Part shown: positions 9,061 through 18,469 of the stretch, in pieces
How the letters are laid out: each line of letters opens with the position of its first letter
Position numbering within the stretch: the first letter of the stretch is position 1
Assembly (NCBI RefSeq): GCF_033060595.1
Contig: NZ_CP133038.1
Span: 2,356,001-2,420,000 of the forward strand
Reading direction: 5' to 3'
DNA: 64,000 nucleotides
Source: Pyramidobacter sp. YE332
GTDB taxonomy: Bacteria; Synergistota; Synergistia; Synergistales; Dethiosulfovibrionaceae
Notes under the pieces: model-generated
Database searches by the model: none
Told to the model about the DNA's origin: nothing
Seen by the model: the letters and a program-made list of their open reading frames with translations, nothing else
Translations under genes and position numbers: made by a program

Positions 9061-10215
9061 TCAGGAACGACGCACCGAATACGGCGTCCGCGAATCCGGC
9101 ACCGAGTTTTCACGGCGGCTGATCTCGCTTCGAGCACCCAGCTTCACCGTCACGCCGATCGCCAGCACCGTCGCCAGCAGCGAACTGCCGCCGTAGCTCA
9201 TCAGCGGCAGGGGCAGCCCCGTCACGGGCAGCAGCCCCATGCTCATGCCGATGGATTCAAAGCTGTGAAACCACAACGACGCCGACAGCGACGCCACAAG
9301 GACCTTGACCGTCACGCTGCGCGCCCTCAGGGCGATGCGGATCATGCGCCAGAGGATGAACGACAGCAGCGCCAACACAAAAAGCCCGCCCACCAGCCCG
9401 AACTCCTCGGCGAAAACGCTGAAGATGAAATCGGTGTGCGGTTCGGGTAAAAAACGCAACTTGCTTTGAGCCCCCTGCATGAACCCTTTGCCGAAAAAGC
9501 GCCCCGAGCCCACGGCGATGCGCGACTGGATCACGTTGTATCCGGCGCCGAGAGGATCCAGCTCCGGATTGATGAACACGAGGATGCGTTTTTTCTGATA
9601 TTCTCTGAGCAACATCCAGCCCAACGGCAGCAGCGCCGCCGCGCCGCCCATCAGCGAGAGCAGATAGCGCTTCGGAGCGCCCGCCACCAGCAGCGCCACG
9701 AAGATCATGACGCCGTAGACCAGCGTGCTGCCGAGATCGGGCTGCACGAGCACCAGCAGCGCGGAAACGCCGCCGAGCGCCAGCGCGCCGGCGAAATTTT
9801 TCAAATTGTACGGCGGAAAAAGCGTCACATGATGCGCCATCACAAAGGCCAATCCCAATTTGACGAATTCCGCCGGCTGGACCTTGAAGAATCCCAAGTT
9901 GATCCACGACTGAGCGCCCTTGGCCCGATGTCCCATCACAAACAGCAGCACCAGTATCAGACAGCAGCCGCCGTAGAGCCAGTAGGACGCGTCGAGGAAA
10001 AACTCATAATCCAGTCGCAGCACGACCGCCAGCATCACGAGCGCCGCGACGCCCCAGATCAGCTGACGACCGGCATAAAACCGACCCAGCCCCGCGGGGC
10101 CGCCGCCGGCGCTGTAAATCGTCGCTACGCCCGTCAGGTACATCAGGAAGACGGCGATCAGCAACGGATAATCCAGCGCACGCAGCGTATCCCGCCAGGA
10201 ACCACGATCGTTCAT
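9061..10215 (-). CDS. rodA: Peptidoglycan glycosyltransferase RodA (SEDS family)
   Basis: About 384-residue polytopic membrane protein with around ten hydrophobic segments. It polymerises lipid II during cell elongation together with PBP2. SEDS features include KGAQSWINLGFFKVQPAEFVK near residue 100 and the C-terminal MSMGLLPVTGLPLPLMSYGG. The minE stop and this ATG overlap as TGATG, so translation is coupled; a GTG one codon upstream is possible. Its position at the end of minCDE links it physically to division-site control. The cognate PBP2 (mrdA) is just upstream of minC. Confidence 0.95.
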   Translation of the reverse strand: MNDRGSWRDTLRALDYPLLIAVFLMYLTGVATIYSAGGGPAGLGRFYAGRQLIWGVAALVMLAVVLRLDYEFFLDASYWLYGGCCLILVLLFVMGHRAKGAQSWINLGFFKVQPAEFVKLGLAFVMAHHVTLFPPYNLKNFAGALALGGVSALLVLVQPDLGSTLVYGVMIFVALLVAGAPKRYLLSLMGGAAALLPLGWMLLREYQKKRILVFINPELDPLGAGYNVIQSRIAVGSGRFFGKGFMQGAQSKLRFLPEPHTDFIFSVFAEEFGLVGGLFVLALLSFILWRMIRIALRARSVTVKVLVASLSASLWFHSFESIGMSMGLLPVTGLPLPLMSYGGSSLLATVLAIGVTVKLGARSEISRRENSVPDSRTPYSVRRS

Positions 10216-10520
10216 CACGCGTTGTTTTTATCGGCCACCCTGCCTATGGCCGAAGAGGCCCGCTTCATGCCCTTCACCGGCACGGAAACTTCGAGCGCCA
10301 CCATGTTCTCGTCATCGTTCAGGTCGATGTCGATGCCTGTGTTGTCAACGTCCATGTACTTGCTGATCACTTTGAGAATGTCCTCGCGGATCGCCGCCAT
10401 GACCTCGGGAGAAATATCCTTGCGGTCGTGCATGAGCACGATCTGCAGGCGCTTTTTGGCGTTGTCCTTGGATTTGGTCCTTTTGAAGATCCGGTTCAGA
10501 AAATCAGTCATCGATGCCAT
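10215..10520 (-). CDS. minE: Cell division topological specificity factor MinE
   Basis: About 101 residues. MinE stimulates the MinD ATPase and drives pole-to-pole oscillation or release of the division inhibitor. The N-terminal membrane-targeting and anti-MinCD part reads MTDFLNRIFKRTKSKDNAKK RL, then QIVLMHDRKDISPEVM leads into the dimerisation domain. ATG at 10520 has AGGTGA about 5 nt upstream; canonical MinE starts align with the ATG three codons downstream (10511). It follows minD closely and overlaps rodA. Confidence 0.93.
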   Translation of the reverse strand: MASMTDFLNRIFKRTKSKDNAKKRLQIVLMHDRKDISPEVMAAIREDILKVISKYMDVDNTGIDIDLNDDENMVALEVSVPVKGMKRASSAIGRVADKNNA

Positions 10521-10529
10521 CGCGGTCAC

Positions 10530-11666
10530 CTACTTACGGCCAAAGAAATGGCGGAGACTGGCAAGGAATCCTTTGTCCATGTTCTCCACGTCGAGGAAAG
10601 GAACTTCTTCGTCCAAAAGACGGCGCGCGATATTGGTGAAAGCCGTGGCCGCCGGAGAGTTGGGCGAAAGCGTCAGAGGCTCCCCGTTGTTGGACGAGCG
10701 CAGCACCAGATCGTCCTCGGGCACCACGCCGATCAGGGGGACGGAAAGGATGTCGAGCACGTCGCTGACGCCGAGCATGTCGCCTTTGCGCATCATCTTC
10801 GGCACCAGGCGGTTGATAATCAGATGGATCTGCTCCTTGCCCTGAGCCTCGAGCATGCCGATGATACGATCGGCGTCGCGCACGGGAGCCACGTCGGGCG
10901 TAGTCACCACGAGGGCTTCGGAGGCGCCGGCGGAAGCGTTCTTGAACCCTGACTCGATACCGGCGGGGCAGTCGAAGAGGACAAAATCGAAGTCCTTCTT
11001 CAGCTCGTCGCTGAGGGCTTTCATCTGCTCTTCGCTGACGCAGTCCTTCTGACGGGTCTGAGCCGTGGGCAGCAGATAGAGTCCATCGACGCGCTTGTCG
11101 CGGATCAGGGCCTTTTTCAGTTCACAGCTGCCTTCGACGACGTCGACCAGCGTATAGACGATGCGGTTTTCCAATCCGAGGATGATGTCGAGGTTACGAA
11201 GTCCCGTATCGCCGTCGACGACCACGACTTTCTTGCCCAGCTTCGCCAAAGCCATGGAGATGTTGGCCGTCGTCGTCGTCTTGCCGACGCCGCCTTTTCC
11301 TGAGGTCACTACGATCACGCGTCCCGCCATGGGGGATCTCCTCCTTTGAGTTCTTTCCGTCAATGCCGCATTTTCCCTTGTCTCCGCTACAGATCGTGAC
11401 GCTCCGAAGACGTCGGGCTGTTCCGGTTTCTTTTCGGCGGGCGCCGCTTTGGGGACGTCGGGCTGCCGTGCTTCCTTTACGTTTTCCTCAGCGAAGGAAA
11501 CGATCGACTGCCCCGCCTCGTTCGCGAGCCGCGCCGTTCCGGAAAGTTCCGATTGCTTTTCGTTCTCCGCAGGCCGTGTCACGGTTTGATTCTTTCTTGC
11601 CGCGGCGATCAAAGCCTGCCTCTTTTCCAACTTATTCTGCTTCTTCTGTCTGTCTTTTCTGCTCAT
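10530..11666 (-). CDS. minD: Septum-site determining protein MinD, with unusual ~112-residue N-terminal extension
   Basis: Deviant-Walker P-loop ATPase that recruits MinC to the membrane. The canonical protein begins MAGRVIVVTSGKGGVGKTTT at 11330, preceded by a very strong ribosome site (11340-11347). The same frame stays open upstream to an ATG at 11666, which has its own AAAGG site 14 bases after the minC stop. That stretch encodes a Lys/Arg/Ala/Glu-rich, probably disordered segment (MSRKDRQKKQNKLEKRQ...). Two products, ~378 and ~266 residues, may be made. MinD features present include DGDTGLRNLDIILGLE and DCPAGIESGF. The C-terminus ends in a short FLASLRHFFGRK, which fits the membrane-targeting amphipathic helix. 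Confidence 0.9.
   Translation of the reverse strand: MSRKDRQKKQNKLEKRQALIAAARKNQTVTRPAENEKQSELSGTARLANEAGQSIVSFAEENVKEARQPDVPKAAPAEKKPEQPDVFGASRSVAETRENAALTERTQRRRSPMAGRVIVVTSGKGGVGKTTTTANISMALAKLGKKVVVVDGDTGLRNLDIILGLENRIVYTLVDVVEGSCELKKALIRDKRVDGLYLLPTAQTRQKDCVSEEQMKALSDELKKDFDFVLFDCPAGIESGFKNASAGASEALVVTTPDVAPVRDADRIIGMLEAQGKEQIHLIINRLVPKMMRKGDMLGVSDVLDILSVPLIGVVPEDDLVLRSSNNGEPLTLSPNSPAATAFTNIARRLLDEEVPFLDVENMDKGFLASLRHFFGRK
11330..11347 (-). promoter_or_regulatory. Strong internal ribosome-binding site and canonical minD start
   Basis: On the minus strand AAAGGAGG (11347-11340) is followed by 9 nt and then ATG GCG GGA CGC. This is a near-ideal Shine-Dalgarno inside the long in-frame minD reading frame. 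It is the reason to suspect a second, canonical-length MinD product. Confidence 0.75.
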
Positions 11667-11679
11667 CAGGACTGCCTTT

Positions 11680-12348
11680 CTACTTTTCCCAAGAGATATC
11701 GCTGGCTACAAAGACACCGCCCTCCACGACAATTCGCACGGGCTTGCCCCACCAGGGCGAAGCGCCAGGCTCCATGGCGTTGCTGATCATGGAACCGATA
11801 CGCAGCTGATTGGTCTGGTAGCTCAGCGTGATCACCGAAGCGCTGTTATCGCCGTTACAGCCGGCATGCACTTGCCCCTGGATGGCGCCAAGAACGATGA
11901 TCGAGCCGGTGGCATTGATCTCGGCGCCGTGATGCAGGTCGCCCAGCATCAGCACATCGCCGTCATGCTGCAGCGCCTGTCCGCCGCGCAGAGGGATCGA
12001 GACGATCTTGAGAGTCCCCTGCGTCACCATGGGACGTTCCGAACCATCGACTTTAAATCCCAGCGACGCCAGATTTTCTTTCGTCGACGGCTCTTCAGCG
12101 TTCCACAGCGAGACGGAAAGATTCATCGGGAAAATCACGTCGCGCAGCAGATCAAGCAGCCAGTTTCTTGGCACCTGAAGTTTCTTGAAATCAAAGACGA
12201 TCTGATGGCCGGTCACCATGCTCCCGGCATCGCGCAGCTCTCGCAGCACGTCCGAAATGCCCGGCAGGATCGCGCCTTCGAAGGCCACGCACACCGATGT
12301 GCCGCGTCCTTTGAAGCTGATTTCCTTCTTCTGTGAGGCAAGTTCCAT
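11680..12348 (-). CDS. minC: Septum-site determining protein MinC
   Basis: 222 residues. MinC inhibits FtsZ polymerisation away from midcell. The C-terminal beta-helix domain, which binds MinD and MinC, is clear from IPLRGGQALQHDGDVLMLGD near residue 117 and GAEINATGSIIVLGAIQGQVHAG. The N-terminal domain (about 1-100) is more divergent, as is usual. It is the first gene of minC-minD-minE-rodA. A 185-base gap upstream separates it from mrdA, so it probably has its own promoter there. Confidence 0.93.
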   Translation of the reverse strand: MELASQKKEISFKGRGTSVCVAFEGAILPGISDVLRELRDAGSMVTGHQIVFDFKKLQVPRNWLLDLLRDVIFPMNLSVSLWNAEEPSTKENLASLGFKVDGSERPMVTQGTLKIVSIPLRGGQALQHDGDVLMLGDLHHGAEINATGSIIVLGAIQGQVHAGCNGDNSASVITLSYQTNQLRIGSMISNAMEPGASPWWGKPVRIVVEGGVFVASDISWEK

Positions 12349-12533
12349 CTATTTTTCCCCATTCCTTTCACTGAAATACGGATTCATACTATTTCTTTAT
12401 AAAGGGCGAACTCAAGAGCGCTGCAAGGGAGATCCACAACGCCAGCGGCGCAGCAGTCGAAACGTTCCCGAGCGAATGAAGAACTCCGTTGCGACGCCCG
12501 GCGAACCATGTTAACGCTTTTATCAAGAAAGTA

Positions 12534-14312
12534 TTATTTTTCTTTCGCGCTGCCATTTTCATTCAGCAAAAAGCTCAGCAGCTGCCCAACCAAAGGGCCG
12601 GCCACGCGGCCGCCGCTCTCGCCGCCTTCGATGAAGCAGACGACGGCATAACGAGGCTTTGACGCCGGTGCGTAACCGGCAAACACGGCGTGATCCTTGC
12701 CGTGATCGTGCTGGACCGTACCGGTTTTGCCCGCAATTTCCACACCGGACACTGCGGCGCGATGACCGGTGCCGCCTTTGGCAACCACCGCCCGCAGCCC
12801 GGCCTTGACCAGTTGCAGATACTCCTGACGAAGCCCGGTAGGTTGTCCCTCTACTTCCGCCGTTTTCAACACGTGCGGACGATAGAAAACGCCGCCGTTG
12901 GCGATAGTCGCGTAGACGCTGGCCATCTGCAGCGGCGTGAGCAGCACAAAGCCCTGCCCGATCGACATGTTGACCGAATCGCCCTTGAACCAGCTCTGGC
13001 GCATCGTTTTTTTCTTCCACTCGGGCCCCGGCAGGATGCCCGCGGCTTCGCCGGGAAGATCGATGCCCAGCGGGCGGCCGAGAGCGAAGCGTTCTCCCAC
13101 GTCATCGTACCTTTTCACGCCGACCATCTGGCTGGTCTCGTAAAAATAGACGTCGCACGAATCGCGCAGCGCCCGCACGAAAGTCTCCCGACCGTGTCCG
13201 CCGCGCCGCCAGCAATGATACAAATTCCCGCCCAGGCGAAAAACTCCGGAGCAGTGAACCGACGTGTTTTTGTCTACCACACCGGATTCAAGCGCCGCGT
13301 AGCCGGTCACCGCTTTAAATATGGAACCGGGCGAGTACTGCCCGCTGATGGCCCGATTCAACAAGGGGCGGGAGCTGTCGAGATTCAGGCCGGCCCATTC
13401 AGTCCCGGACACCCCCCAAGCCAGCGGATTCGGATCATAAGAAGGATTCGACCACATCACGATCACTTCGCCGTTGTTCACGTCGAGAGCCACCATCACG
13501 CCATTGTAATCCTTCATGAGATCCGAGGCATAACTCTGTGCGCTCAGATCGATCGTCAGCGTCAGATCCTGTCCGATGCCCGGCATCGTTTCATTCAGCG
13601 TGCGGCGCTGACGGCCGCGGGCGTCCACTTCTACCGCCCGTTCGCCGATGGAGCCGCGCAAAACGTCTTCATAATATTTCTCTACGCCGGATTTACCGAT
13701 CACGTCGCCGCCGATGTAGCTTTTGTTTTCATCAGTTTCAACGCTGCGCAGTTCCTGTTCGGAAATTTCGCCCACGTATCCCACCACGTGGGACGCCAAG
13801 GGACCGGCGGGATAAGTGCGGCGCCACACCGGCAGCGGGAACAGCACTTCGGGAAATTCAGGATCTTCCATCAGGCTGGTCATCTGCAGCAGCGTCAGAT
13901 TCGAGACCAGCGAAATAGCCCGATACGGAGCCCAGTAAAGATTTTTGACGCGCTGTTCGAGCTTCTCCGGATCGTGAGGCAGGCGGGCACGCTGTAAAGC
14001 GCCAAGCAGTTTTTGTTTGACCTCGTCGCGCTGCAGGTCCAGCGGATAGCCCATGATATCGAACGTCATCACGTTCAGAGCCAGCGGCAGTCCCTTGCGG
14101 TCATAGATCTGCCCGCGAGCCGGCGGCATGCGGATCAGCCGAAGGCGGTTCTTCAGCGCCAGCCCTACGTAGCGGTCGGACCAGAGCACCTGAAAAAGCG
14201 CCAGCGCGACCGCCAAAACCACAAAGGATCCGGCCACGACGGCACGCCAGAAATTCAAGCGCGTATCAGACAGCAGGCGCTGGGTCGGTTGTTCAGAAAG
14301 ATTTTTCGTCAT
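12534..14312 (-). CDS. mrdA: Penicillin-binding protein 2 (elongation transpeptidase)
   Basis: 592-residue class B PBP that cross-links peptidoglycan in the elongasome with RodA and MreBCD. One N-terminal membrane anchor covers about residues 22-44. The PBP dimer domain has PPARGQIYDRKG near 63. The catalytic SxxK is S330-I-F-K333 within YSPGSIFK. The second motif is S385-C-D and the third is GKTGTVQ near 525. All three active-site motifs are intact. It overlaps mreD by 20 nt, placing it in the mreBCD operon. The gene after it is minC, following 185 bases without a recognisable gene. Confidence 0.96.
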   Translation of the reverse strand: MTKNLSEQPTQRLLSDTRLNFWRAVVAGSFVVLAVALALFQVLWSDRYVGLALKNRLRLIRMPPARGQIYDRKGLPLALNVMTFDIMGYPLDLQRDEVKQKLLGALQRARLPHDPEKLEQRVKNLYWAPYRAISLVSNLTLLQMTSLMEDPEFPEVLFPLPVWRRTYPAGPLASHVVGYVGEISEQELRSVETDENKSYIGGDVIGKSGVEKYYEDVLRGSIGERAVEVDARGRQRRTLNETMPGIGQDLTLTIDLSAQSYASDLMKDYNGVMVALDVNNGEVIVMWSNPSYDPNPLAWGVSGTEWAGLNLDSSRPLLNRAISGQYSPGSIFKAVTGYAALESGVVDKNTSVHCSGVFRLGGNLYHCWRRGGHGRETFVRALRDSCDVYFYETSQMVGVKRYDDVGERFALGRPLGIDLPGEAAGILPGPEWKKKTMRQSWFKGDSVNMSIGQGFVLLTPLQMASVYATIANGGVFYRPHVLKTAEVEGQPTGLRQEYLQLVKAGLRAVVAKGGTGHRAAVSGVEIAGKTGTVQHDHGKDHAVFAGYAPASKPRYAVVCFIEGGESGGRVAGPLVGQLLSFLLNENGSAKEK

Positions 14313-14775
14313 GAAGGCGAGACCTCACGAGCGCCAAAAAGATCAGCACCGCGGCGTTCGCGATCCATTGCACGCCGATGACGAGCCCGATCCGACCGGC
14401 CAGGACGCCGGCATCCCAAAAGAGCAGTCGCGACAGCGTCATCACGGCGCAGAGCAATGTCGTGATGACCACATAGGGCAGCGTTCGGCGGTTGGCCGCG
14501 GGAATCTGGAACCATGCCCAATGCGCAGCCAGAACCGCCGCCGTATAAAGAGCGCCATACAGCCCCGGCACTCCGATCCAGCGCAGGTCCATCAGCAGGC
14601 CGCCACACAGCGCCGCGGCGAACCATCGCCAAGGCACGCTCAGCTGCTTCTCCCGGGTCACGCACCAGATCAGCATCATCAGATAGATTTCCGGCGCCAG
14701 AAAGGTCTGAGTCATCATGATCTGCACAATGTCCTGAGCGTACCAGCCGAAAATCAGCGCCAGAAAATTTTTCAT
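14293..14775 (-). CDS. mreD: Rod shape-determining protein MreD
   Basis: 160-residue integral membrane protein with about five hydrophobic segments and little conserved sequence, as is normal for MreD. Identification rests on size, hydrophobicity and the fixed order mreB-mreC-mreD-mrdA. It includes GGLLMDLRWIGVPGLYGALY near residue 58, comparable to the G-x-x-x-D-(x)n-G-x-x-L motif of the family. The ATG overlaps the mreC stop (ATGA) and its end overlaps mrdA by 20 nt. Confidence 0.85.
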   Translation of the reverse strand: MKNFLALIFGWYAQDIVQIMMTQTFLAPEIYLMMLIWCVTREKQLSVPWRWFAAALCGGLLMDLRWIGVPGLYGALYTAAVLAAHWAWFQIPAANRRTLPYVVITTLLCAVMTLSRLLFWDAGVLAGRIGLVIGVQWIANAAVLIFLALVRSRLHDEKSF

Positions 14776-15548
14776 GGCTGCAAACCTCCCAGCACGGACA
14801 CGTATTGAAGTCTGAACAGATCGGCGCCTGTCTTGACGCGGAACTCATCGACACCCGCGGTCACCGTCCGTCGTTCCGAAGTCAGCTCGCCTACCGGCAG
14901 TCCGACCGGCAGCCGGCTGCCCAAAACGGTCAGGATCTTCATTCCCGGCTTGTAATCGCCGTCGGAAGGCAGATACCTGACCCACACGCCGCCTTCGTTG
15001 TCCCCCGTGACGACGCCGATCTCGCGCGTCTCTTCCACGACCACGGGAACGTAAAAGCCGGCGCTGGTGACCAAACGTACCCAGGCGCTACCGCCGCTCT
15101 GCGAGGTGATCACGCCGACCAGATCGGAGCCGTCGAGCACGGCGCAACCGGGATCATACCTCTCGTCGCCGGTGCCGATGCGTAGTTCTTCCCACCACAT
15201 ACTGGGGTCGCGAAAAATGATCGGGAAACGATTGCCGGGACGGGCACGCCGCTTAAACTCCGCCGAGATTTCCTCTCCCGATTGCAGGCGCAACGCGCGA
15301 TTCTCTTCGCGCAGCTCCTCCAGCTCCATCAGCAGATCCCGACGTTCCGTGGTCCAACGACGGAATCGCTCGACGCGATCGATCACAAAAACGGCCGGTT
15401 TCTCAAGCGGGGCCAGCACCGATGCGGTTACATCCATGGCATGGCGCGTCCGCCCGCTTCCAGTCGCTCCCAAGGCGAGAAACACGCAGGCGACGACACA
15501 GATCAGGCCGATAACCAACTCCCGTTCAAAGTTCCAGCGCTCTGCCAT
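14772..15548 (-). CDS. mreC: Rod shape-determining protein MreC
   Basis: 258-residue bitopic protein linking cytoplasmic MreB to periplasmic PBP2. One N-terminal membrane segment (about residues 9-27) is followed by a coiled coil (RFRRWTTERRDLLMELEELR...). Two beta-barrel domains follow, with PGCAVLDGSDLVGVITSQSG near 130 and SAWVRLVTSAGFYVPVVVEE typical of MreC. It lies 12 bases after mreB and overlaps mreD by 4 nt. Confidence 0.93.
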   Translation of the reverse strand: MAERWNFERELVIGLICVVACVFLALGATGSGRTRHAMDVTASVLAPLEKPAVFVIDRVERFRRWTTERRDLLMELEELREENRALRLQSGEEISAEFKRRARPGNRFPIIFRDPSMWWEELRIGTGDERYDPGCAVLDGSDLVGVITSQSGGSAWVRLVTSAGFYVPVVVEETREIGVVTGDNEGGVWVRYLPSDGDYKPGMKILTVLGSRLPVGLPVGELTSERRTVTAGVDEFRVKTGADLFRLQYVSVLGGLQP

Positions 15549-15560
15549 GATCGGGACTCG

Positions 15561-16610
15561 TTAGAGCTGGCTCTTGTGGACGGTCGTGAGGATCCTTTTC
15601 ATTTCTCCCAAATTCTGCAGCGTCAGTCCCACGCCGTTGGCGACCGCGTGAATAGGCTCCTCGGAAAGGATTACGGGAGCGTTCAGCACCCGCGTCAGTT
15701 TTTCCGGCAGGCCGCGCAGCTGCGAAGCGCCTCCGGTCAACACGATGCCGTTGTCCACGATGTCGCGGGAGAGCTCCGGCGGCGTCTGTTCGAGAGCCAC
15801 TTTCACCATGTCCTCGATGCGGGAGACGATCGGCAGCAGCACCTCGCGGACTTCCACCGAACTGACGCGGCTCACCTTGGGCAGGCCGTCGGCCAGGTCC
15901 CGCCCTTTCACTTCCATCTCAAGCTCTTCCTTGAGCGGCAGCACCGAACCGATCTCGTTTTTTACGTTTTCGGCCGTGCTTTCGCCGATCAGCAGCGCGT
16001 GCTTCTGCCGGAACAGCCCGATGATCGCCTCGTCCATGCTGTCGCCGGCGATGCGCAGCGAATTGCTCACCACCAGGCCGCCCAAGGAAATGACGGCCAC
16101 TTCGCTGGTGCCGGAACCGATGTCGAGCACCATGCTGCCCTCCGGCGCGTTGATCGGCAGCCCGGCGCCGAGCGCCGCCGCCAGCGGCTCGTCGAGAATG
16201 TACGCTTCGCGCGCGCCGGCGCCCAGAGCGGCGTCGACGACCGCGCGGCGTTCGACCTCGGTGACCCGCGCGGGCACGGAAACGACGACTTGCGGATTGG
16301 AAAAATGTCCGGCCGCGCAGGCTTTGGAGATAAAATGGCGCAGCACGGCCTCGGTCATGTCGAAATTGGCGATGACGCCGTCGCGCAACGGCCGGATCAC
16401 CGAGACGCCCATAGGCGTTTTGCCGATCATCGCCTTCGCCTCGCGGCCGTAAGCGATCACTTCCACGCCGCCGCCGCGCGGCAGTTTGCGCACCGCCACG
16501 CAGGAAGGTTCGTCGAAAACGATTCCCCGGTCGCTCTGAAAAACGACCACATTGGCGGTGCCAAGATCGACGCCTACGCCAACGCCGCCGGATCTTCCGA
16601 AAAGAGCCAC
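15561..16610 (-). CDS. mreB: Rod shape-determining actin homologue MreB
   Basis: 349-residue actin-fold ATPase that forms membrane-bound filaments directing wall elongation. Phosphate 1 motif is GVGVDLGTANVVVF near residue 9. Phosphate 2 is MVLDIGSGTSEVAVISLGG near 160, and the adenosine motif GIVLTGGASQLRGL lies near 287. The start is GTG. The N-terminal MALFGRSGG is short and hydrophobic/basic, as expected for membrane contact. It heads mreB-mreC-mreD-mrdA, 47 bases after the radC stop. Confidence 0.97.
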   Translation of the reverse strand: MALFGRSGGVGVGVDLGTANVVVFQSDRGIVFDEPSCVAVRKLPRGGGVEVIAYGREAKAMIGKTPMGVSVIRPLRDGVIANFDMTEAVLRHFISKACAAGHFSNPQVVVSVPARVTEVERRAVVDAALGAGAREAYILDEPLAAALGAGLPINAPEGSMVLDIGSGTSEVAVISLGGLVVSNSLRIAGDSMDEAIIGLFRQKHALLIGESTAENVKNEIGSVLPLKEELEMEVKGRDLADGLPKVSRVSSVEVREVLLPIVSRIEDMVKVALEQTPPELSRDIVDNGIVLTGGASQLRGLPEKLTRVLNAPVILSEEPIHAVANGVGLTLQNLGEMKRILTTVHKSQL

Positions 16611-16657
16611 GATTGTTCCTCCTCAACAGTTCTTTTTCCGCGCGGAAAAGAACGATT

Positions 16658-17377
16658 TCACTGTTTTACCGCGGCAGCATTCAACACCACGTCTTTGCCC
16701 GTGCTGCCGTCGCCAGGAATGCGGCGGATCCCGCCGCCGCCGGCAATGTAATGTCCATAATAACCGATCTGAAGCACCTGAAGCATTTTTGCCACCGAGC
16801 GCGACAGAAAAAGATCGTCGTCGCTCGGCGTCAGGCCGCCGTCGGGATGGTTATGCACAAGCGCCAGCGCCGCGCAGTTCAGCCGCACGGCGCGGCGCAT
16901 CAGATAGGGGGCGTCCAGCACCGCGCCGTCGACGCCGCCGTACGAGAGACGTTCGTCCGCGATAGGAACATCTTTACGATCCAGATAGATGGCGATGATG
17001 AATTCGCGTTCGTCCGCCGACAGCTGCCGGGCCCAAAATTCAAGACGGCTTTTCAGGTCGTCGCGGCGCTCCTCTTCGTCCGCTGCCCGCCGCCCCAGTT
17101 CAAGCGCCGCCAGCAGCGTCACCGCCTTGGCGAGGCCGACTCCTTTGACGCTGTCGCAGGGGCGGCTTCGCCCCGCCAGCTCCAAGGCGTGAGCGCGGGA
17201 CAGATTTTTCAGCGAGCCGTATTTGTTCAGCAACTCCCGCGACATTTCGATCACATTGCAGCCCTCGCGCCCCGTACCGAAAAGGATCGCCAGCAGTTCC
17301 TCCGTCTTCAGCGCTTCGGGGCCGCGGGCCACGAGCCGTTCGCGCGGGCGTTCGCTGGCGTTCATCTCGAGTGCCAT
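16658..17377 (-). CDS. radC: RadC family JAMM-domain protein
   Basis: 239 residues. An N-terminal helix-hairpin-helix region (about residues 15-90) has ELLAILFGTGREG and LAGRSRPCDSVKGVGLAKAV. The C-terminal MPN/JAMM domain has the metal motif HNHPDGGLTPSDDD near 180. RadC proteins were once thought to act in DNA repair; their true function is uncertain. Position directly upstream of mreB is common in many bacteria. The start codon lies 4 bases after the MBL hydrolase stop. Confidence 0.93.
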   Translation of the reverse strand: MALEMNASERPRERLVARGPEALKTEELLAILFGTGREGCNVIEMSRELLNKYGSLKNLSRAHALELAGRSRPCDSVKGVGLAKAVTLLAALELGRRAADEEERRDDLKSRLEFWARQLSADEREFIIAIYLDRKDVPIADERLSYGGVDGAVLDAPYLMRRAVRLNCAALALVHNHPDGGLTPSDDDLFLSRSVAKMLQVLQIGYYGHYIAGGGGIRRIPGDGSTGKDVVLNAAAVKQ

Positions 17378-17381
17378 CGGT

Positions 17382-18011
17382 TCAGCCCTTCAAAAAGGGG
17401 TTCCACTCGCGCTCTTTCTGGAGCGTCGTCTCGGGCCCATGGCCGGGAAGCACGGGCATGTCGCCTGCAATGGCGTTGAGACGGGCCAGCGAGCGGGACA
17501 TGGCCTCGCTGTCGCCGCCGCTCAGATCGGTGCGGCCGATGCTGCGGGCAAAAAGCGTGTCGCCGGAAACGAGCAGTTTTTCCCCGCCCTGCTCGGCGAT
17601 GTAGCAGGTGCTGCCTTTTGTGTGCCCCGGCGTGTGCAGCGCCGTCAGCGAGATACCGCCGACGGAAAAAACGTCGCCGTCGCGCACAAGGCGGTCGGGC
17701 TGCACCGCTTCGATCTCGCAGCCGAACTCGCTGGCCAGATTCCGGTTGGGATCCGCGAGCAGCGGTTCGTCGTCCGCCGGCACGTACAACGCGGCGCCGG
17801 TCGCTTCCTTCAGCGCCGCGCAGCCAAGGATGTGATCCATGTGGCCGTGGGTCAGGACGATCGCCGCCAGCTTCAGCCGCTCGTTGCGCAGGTAACCCAA
17901 CACGTCGGCGGGATCGCCGCCGGCGTCGATGCAGAAAGCCGTGCCGCGGCCGTCGTCGATCACGTAGGAATTGGTCCACAGCGGGCCAAGAGGAATGCGT
18001 TTGTAATTCAT
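17382..18011 (-). CDS. Metallo-beta-lactamase-fold hydrolase (glyoxalase II-like)
   Basis: 209 residues of the YcbL/glyoxalase II-like MBL group. The metal motif THGHMDH lies near residue 54, HTPGHTKGS near 125, SGDTLF near 145 and the final LPGHGPET near 188. The fold and metal ligands are clear. The substrate (a thioester such as S-lactoylglutathione, or another) cannot be decided. The ATG at 18011 overlaps the dtd stop (ATGA), indicating coupled translation. It sits between dtd and radC. Confidence 0.85.
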   Translation of the reverse strand: MNYKRIPLGPLWTNSYVIDDGRGTAFCIDAGGDPADVLGYLRNERLKLAAIVLTHGHMDHILGCAALKEATGAALYVPADDEPLLADPNRNLASEFGCEIEAVQPDRLVRDGDVFSVGGISLTALHTPGHTKGSTCYIAEQGGEKLLVSGDTLFARSIGRTDLSGGDSEAMSRSLARLNAIAGDMPVLPGHGPETTLQKEREWNPFLKG

Positions 18012-18466
18012 GACTCTTTCTCTCTCTCCGGAGTATCGATAATCAGCGTGACGGGTCCGTCGTTGACGATATTCACCGTCATCATGGTCTGAAACACGCC
18101 CGTCTCGGCGGGAATGCCCCGAGAACGGACGCAGGCGACGAATTTCTCGTAAAGCGCGTCGGCCTGCTCGGGCCGCGCCGCCTCCGAAAAGGACGGGCGG
18201 CGGCCGCGGCGGCAGTCGCCGTACAGCGTAAACTGGGAAACGATCAGCATCGCTCCGCCCACGTCGGCCAGCGATCGATTCAATTTGCCGTTTTCGTCTT
18301 CGAACACGCGCAGTCCCGCAATTTTGTCGGCCAGCCAGCGGGCGTCGGCTTCGGTGTCGCCGTGCGTCACGCCCAGCAGCACGCAGAAGCCTCTGCCGAT
18401 GGCGCCGACGCGAGCGCCTTCGGAATCGACGGAGGACGAGGTCACCCTCTGCACCACAGCTCTCAT
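18008..18466 (-). CDS. dtd: D-aminoacyl-tRNA deacylase
   Basis: 152 residues. Hydrolyses D-aminoacyl-tRNA (and Gly-tRNAAla), recycling the tRNA. The start [13 protein letters not shown], the catalytic SQFTLYGD near residue 77 and NDGPVT near 136 match DTD1. The gene lies 3 bases after the rel stop and is followed with overlap by the MBL hydrolase; rel-dtd adjacency is common in bacteria. Confidence 0.96.
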   Translation of the reverse strand: MRAVVQRVTSSSVDSEGARVGAIGRGFCVLLGVTHGDTEADARWLADKIAGLRVFEDENGKLNRSLADVGGAMLIVSQFTLYGDCRRGRRPSFSEAARPEQADALYEKFVACVRSRGIPAETGVFQTMMTVNIVNDGPVTLIIDTPEREKES

Positions 18467-18469
18467 GTT

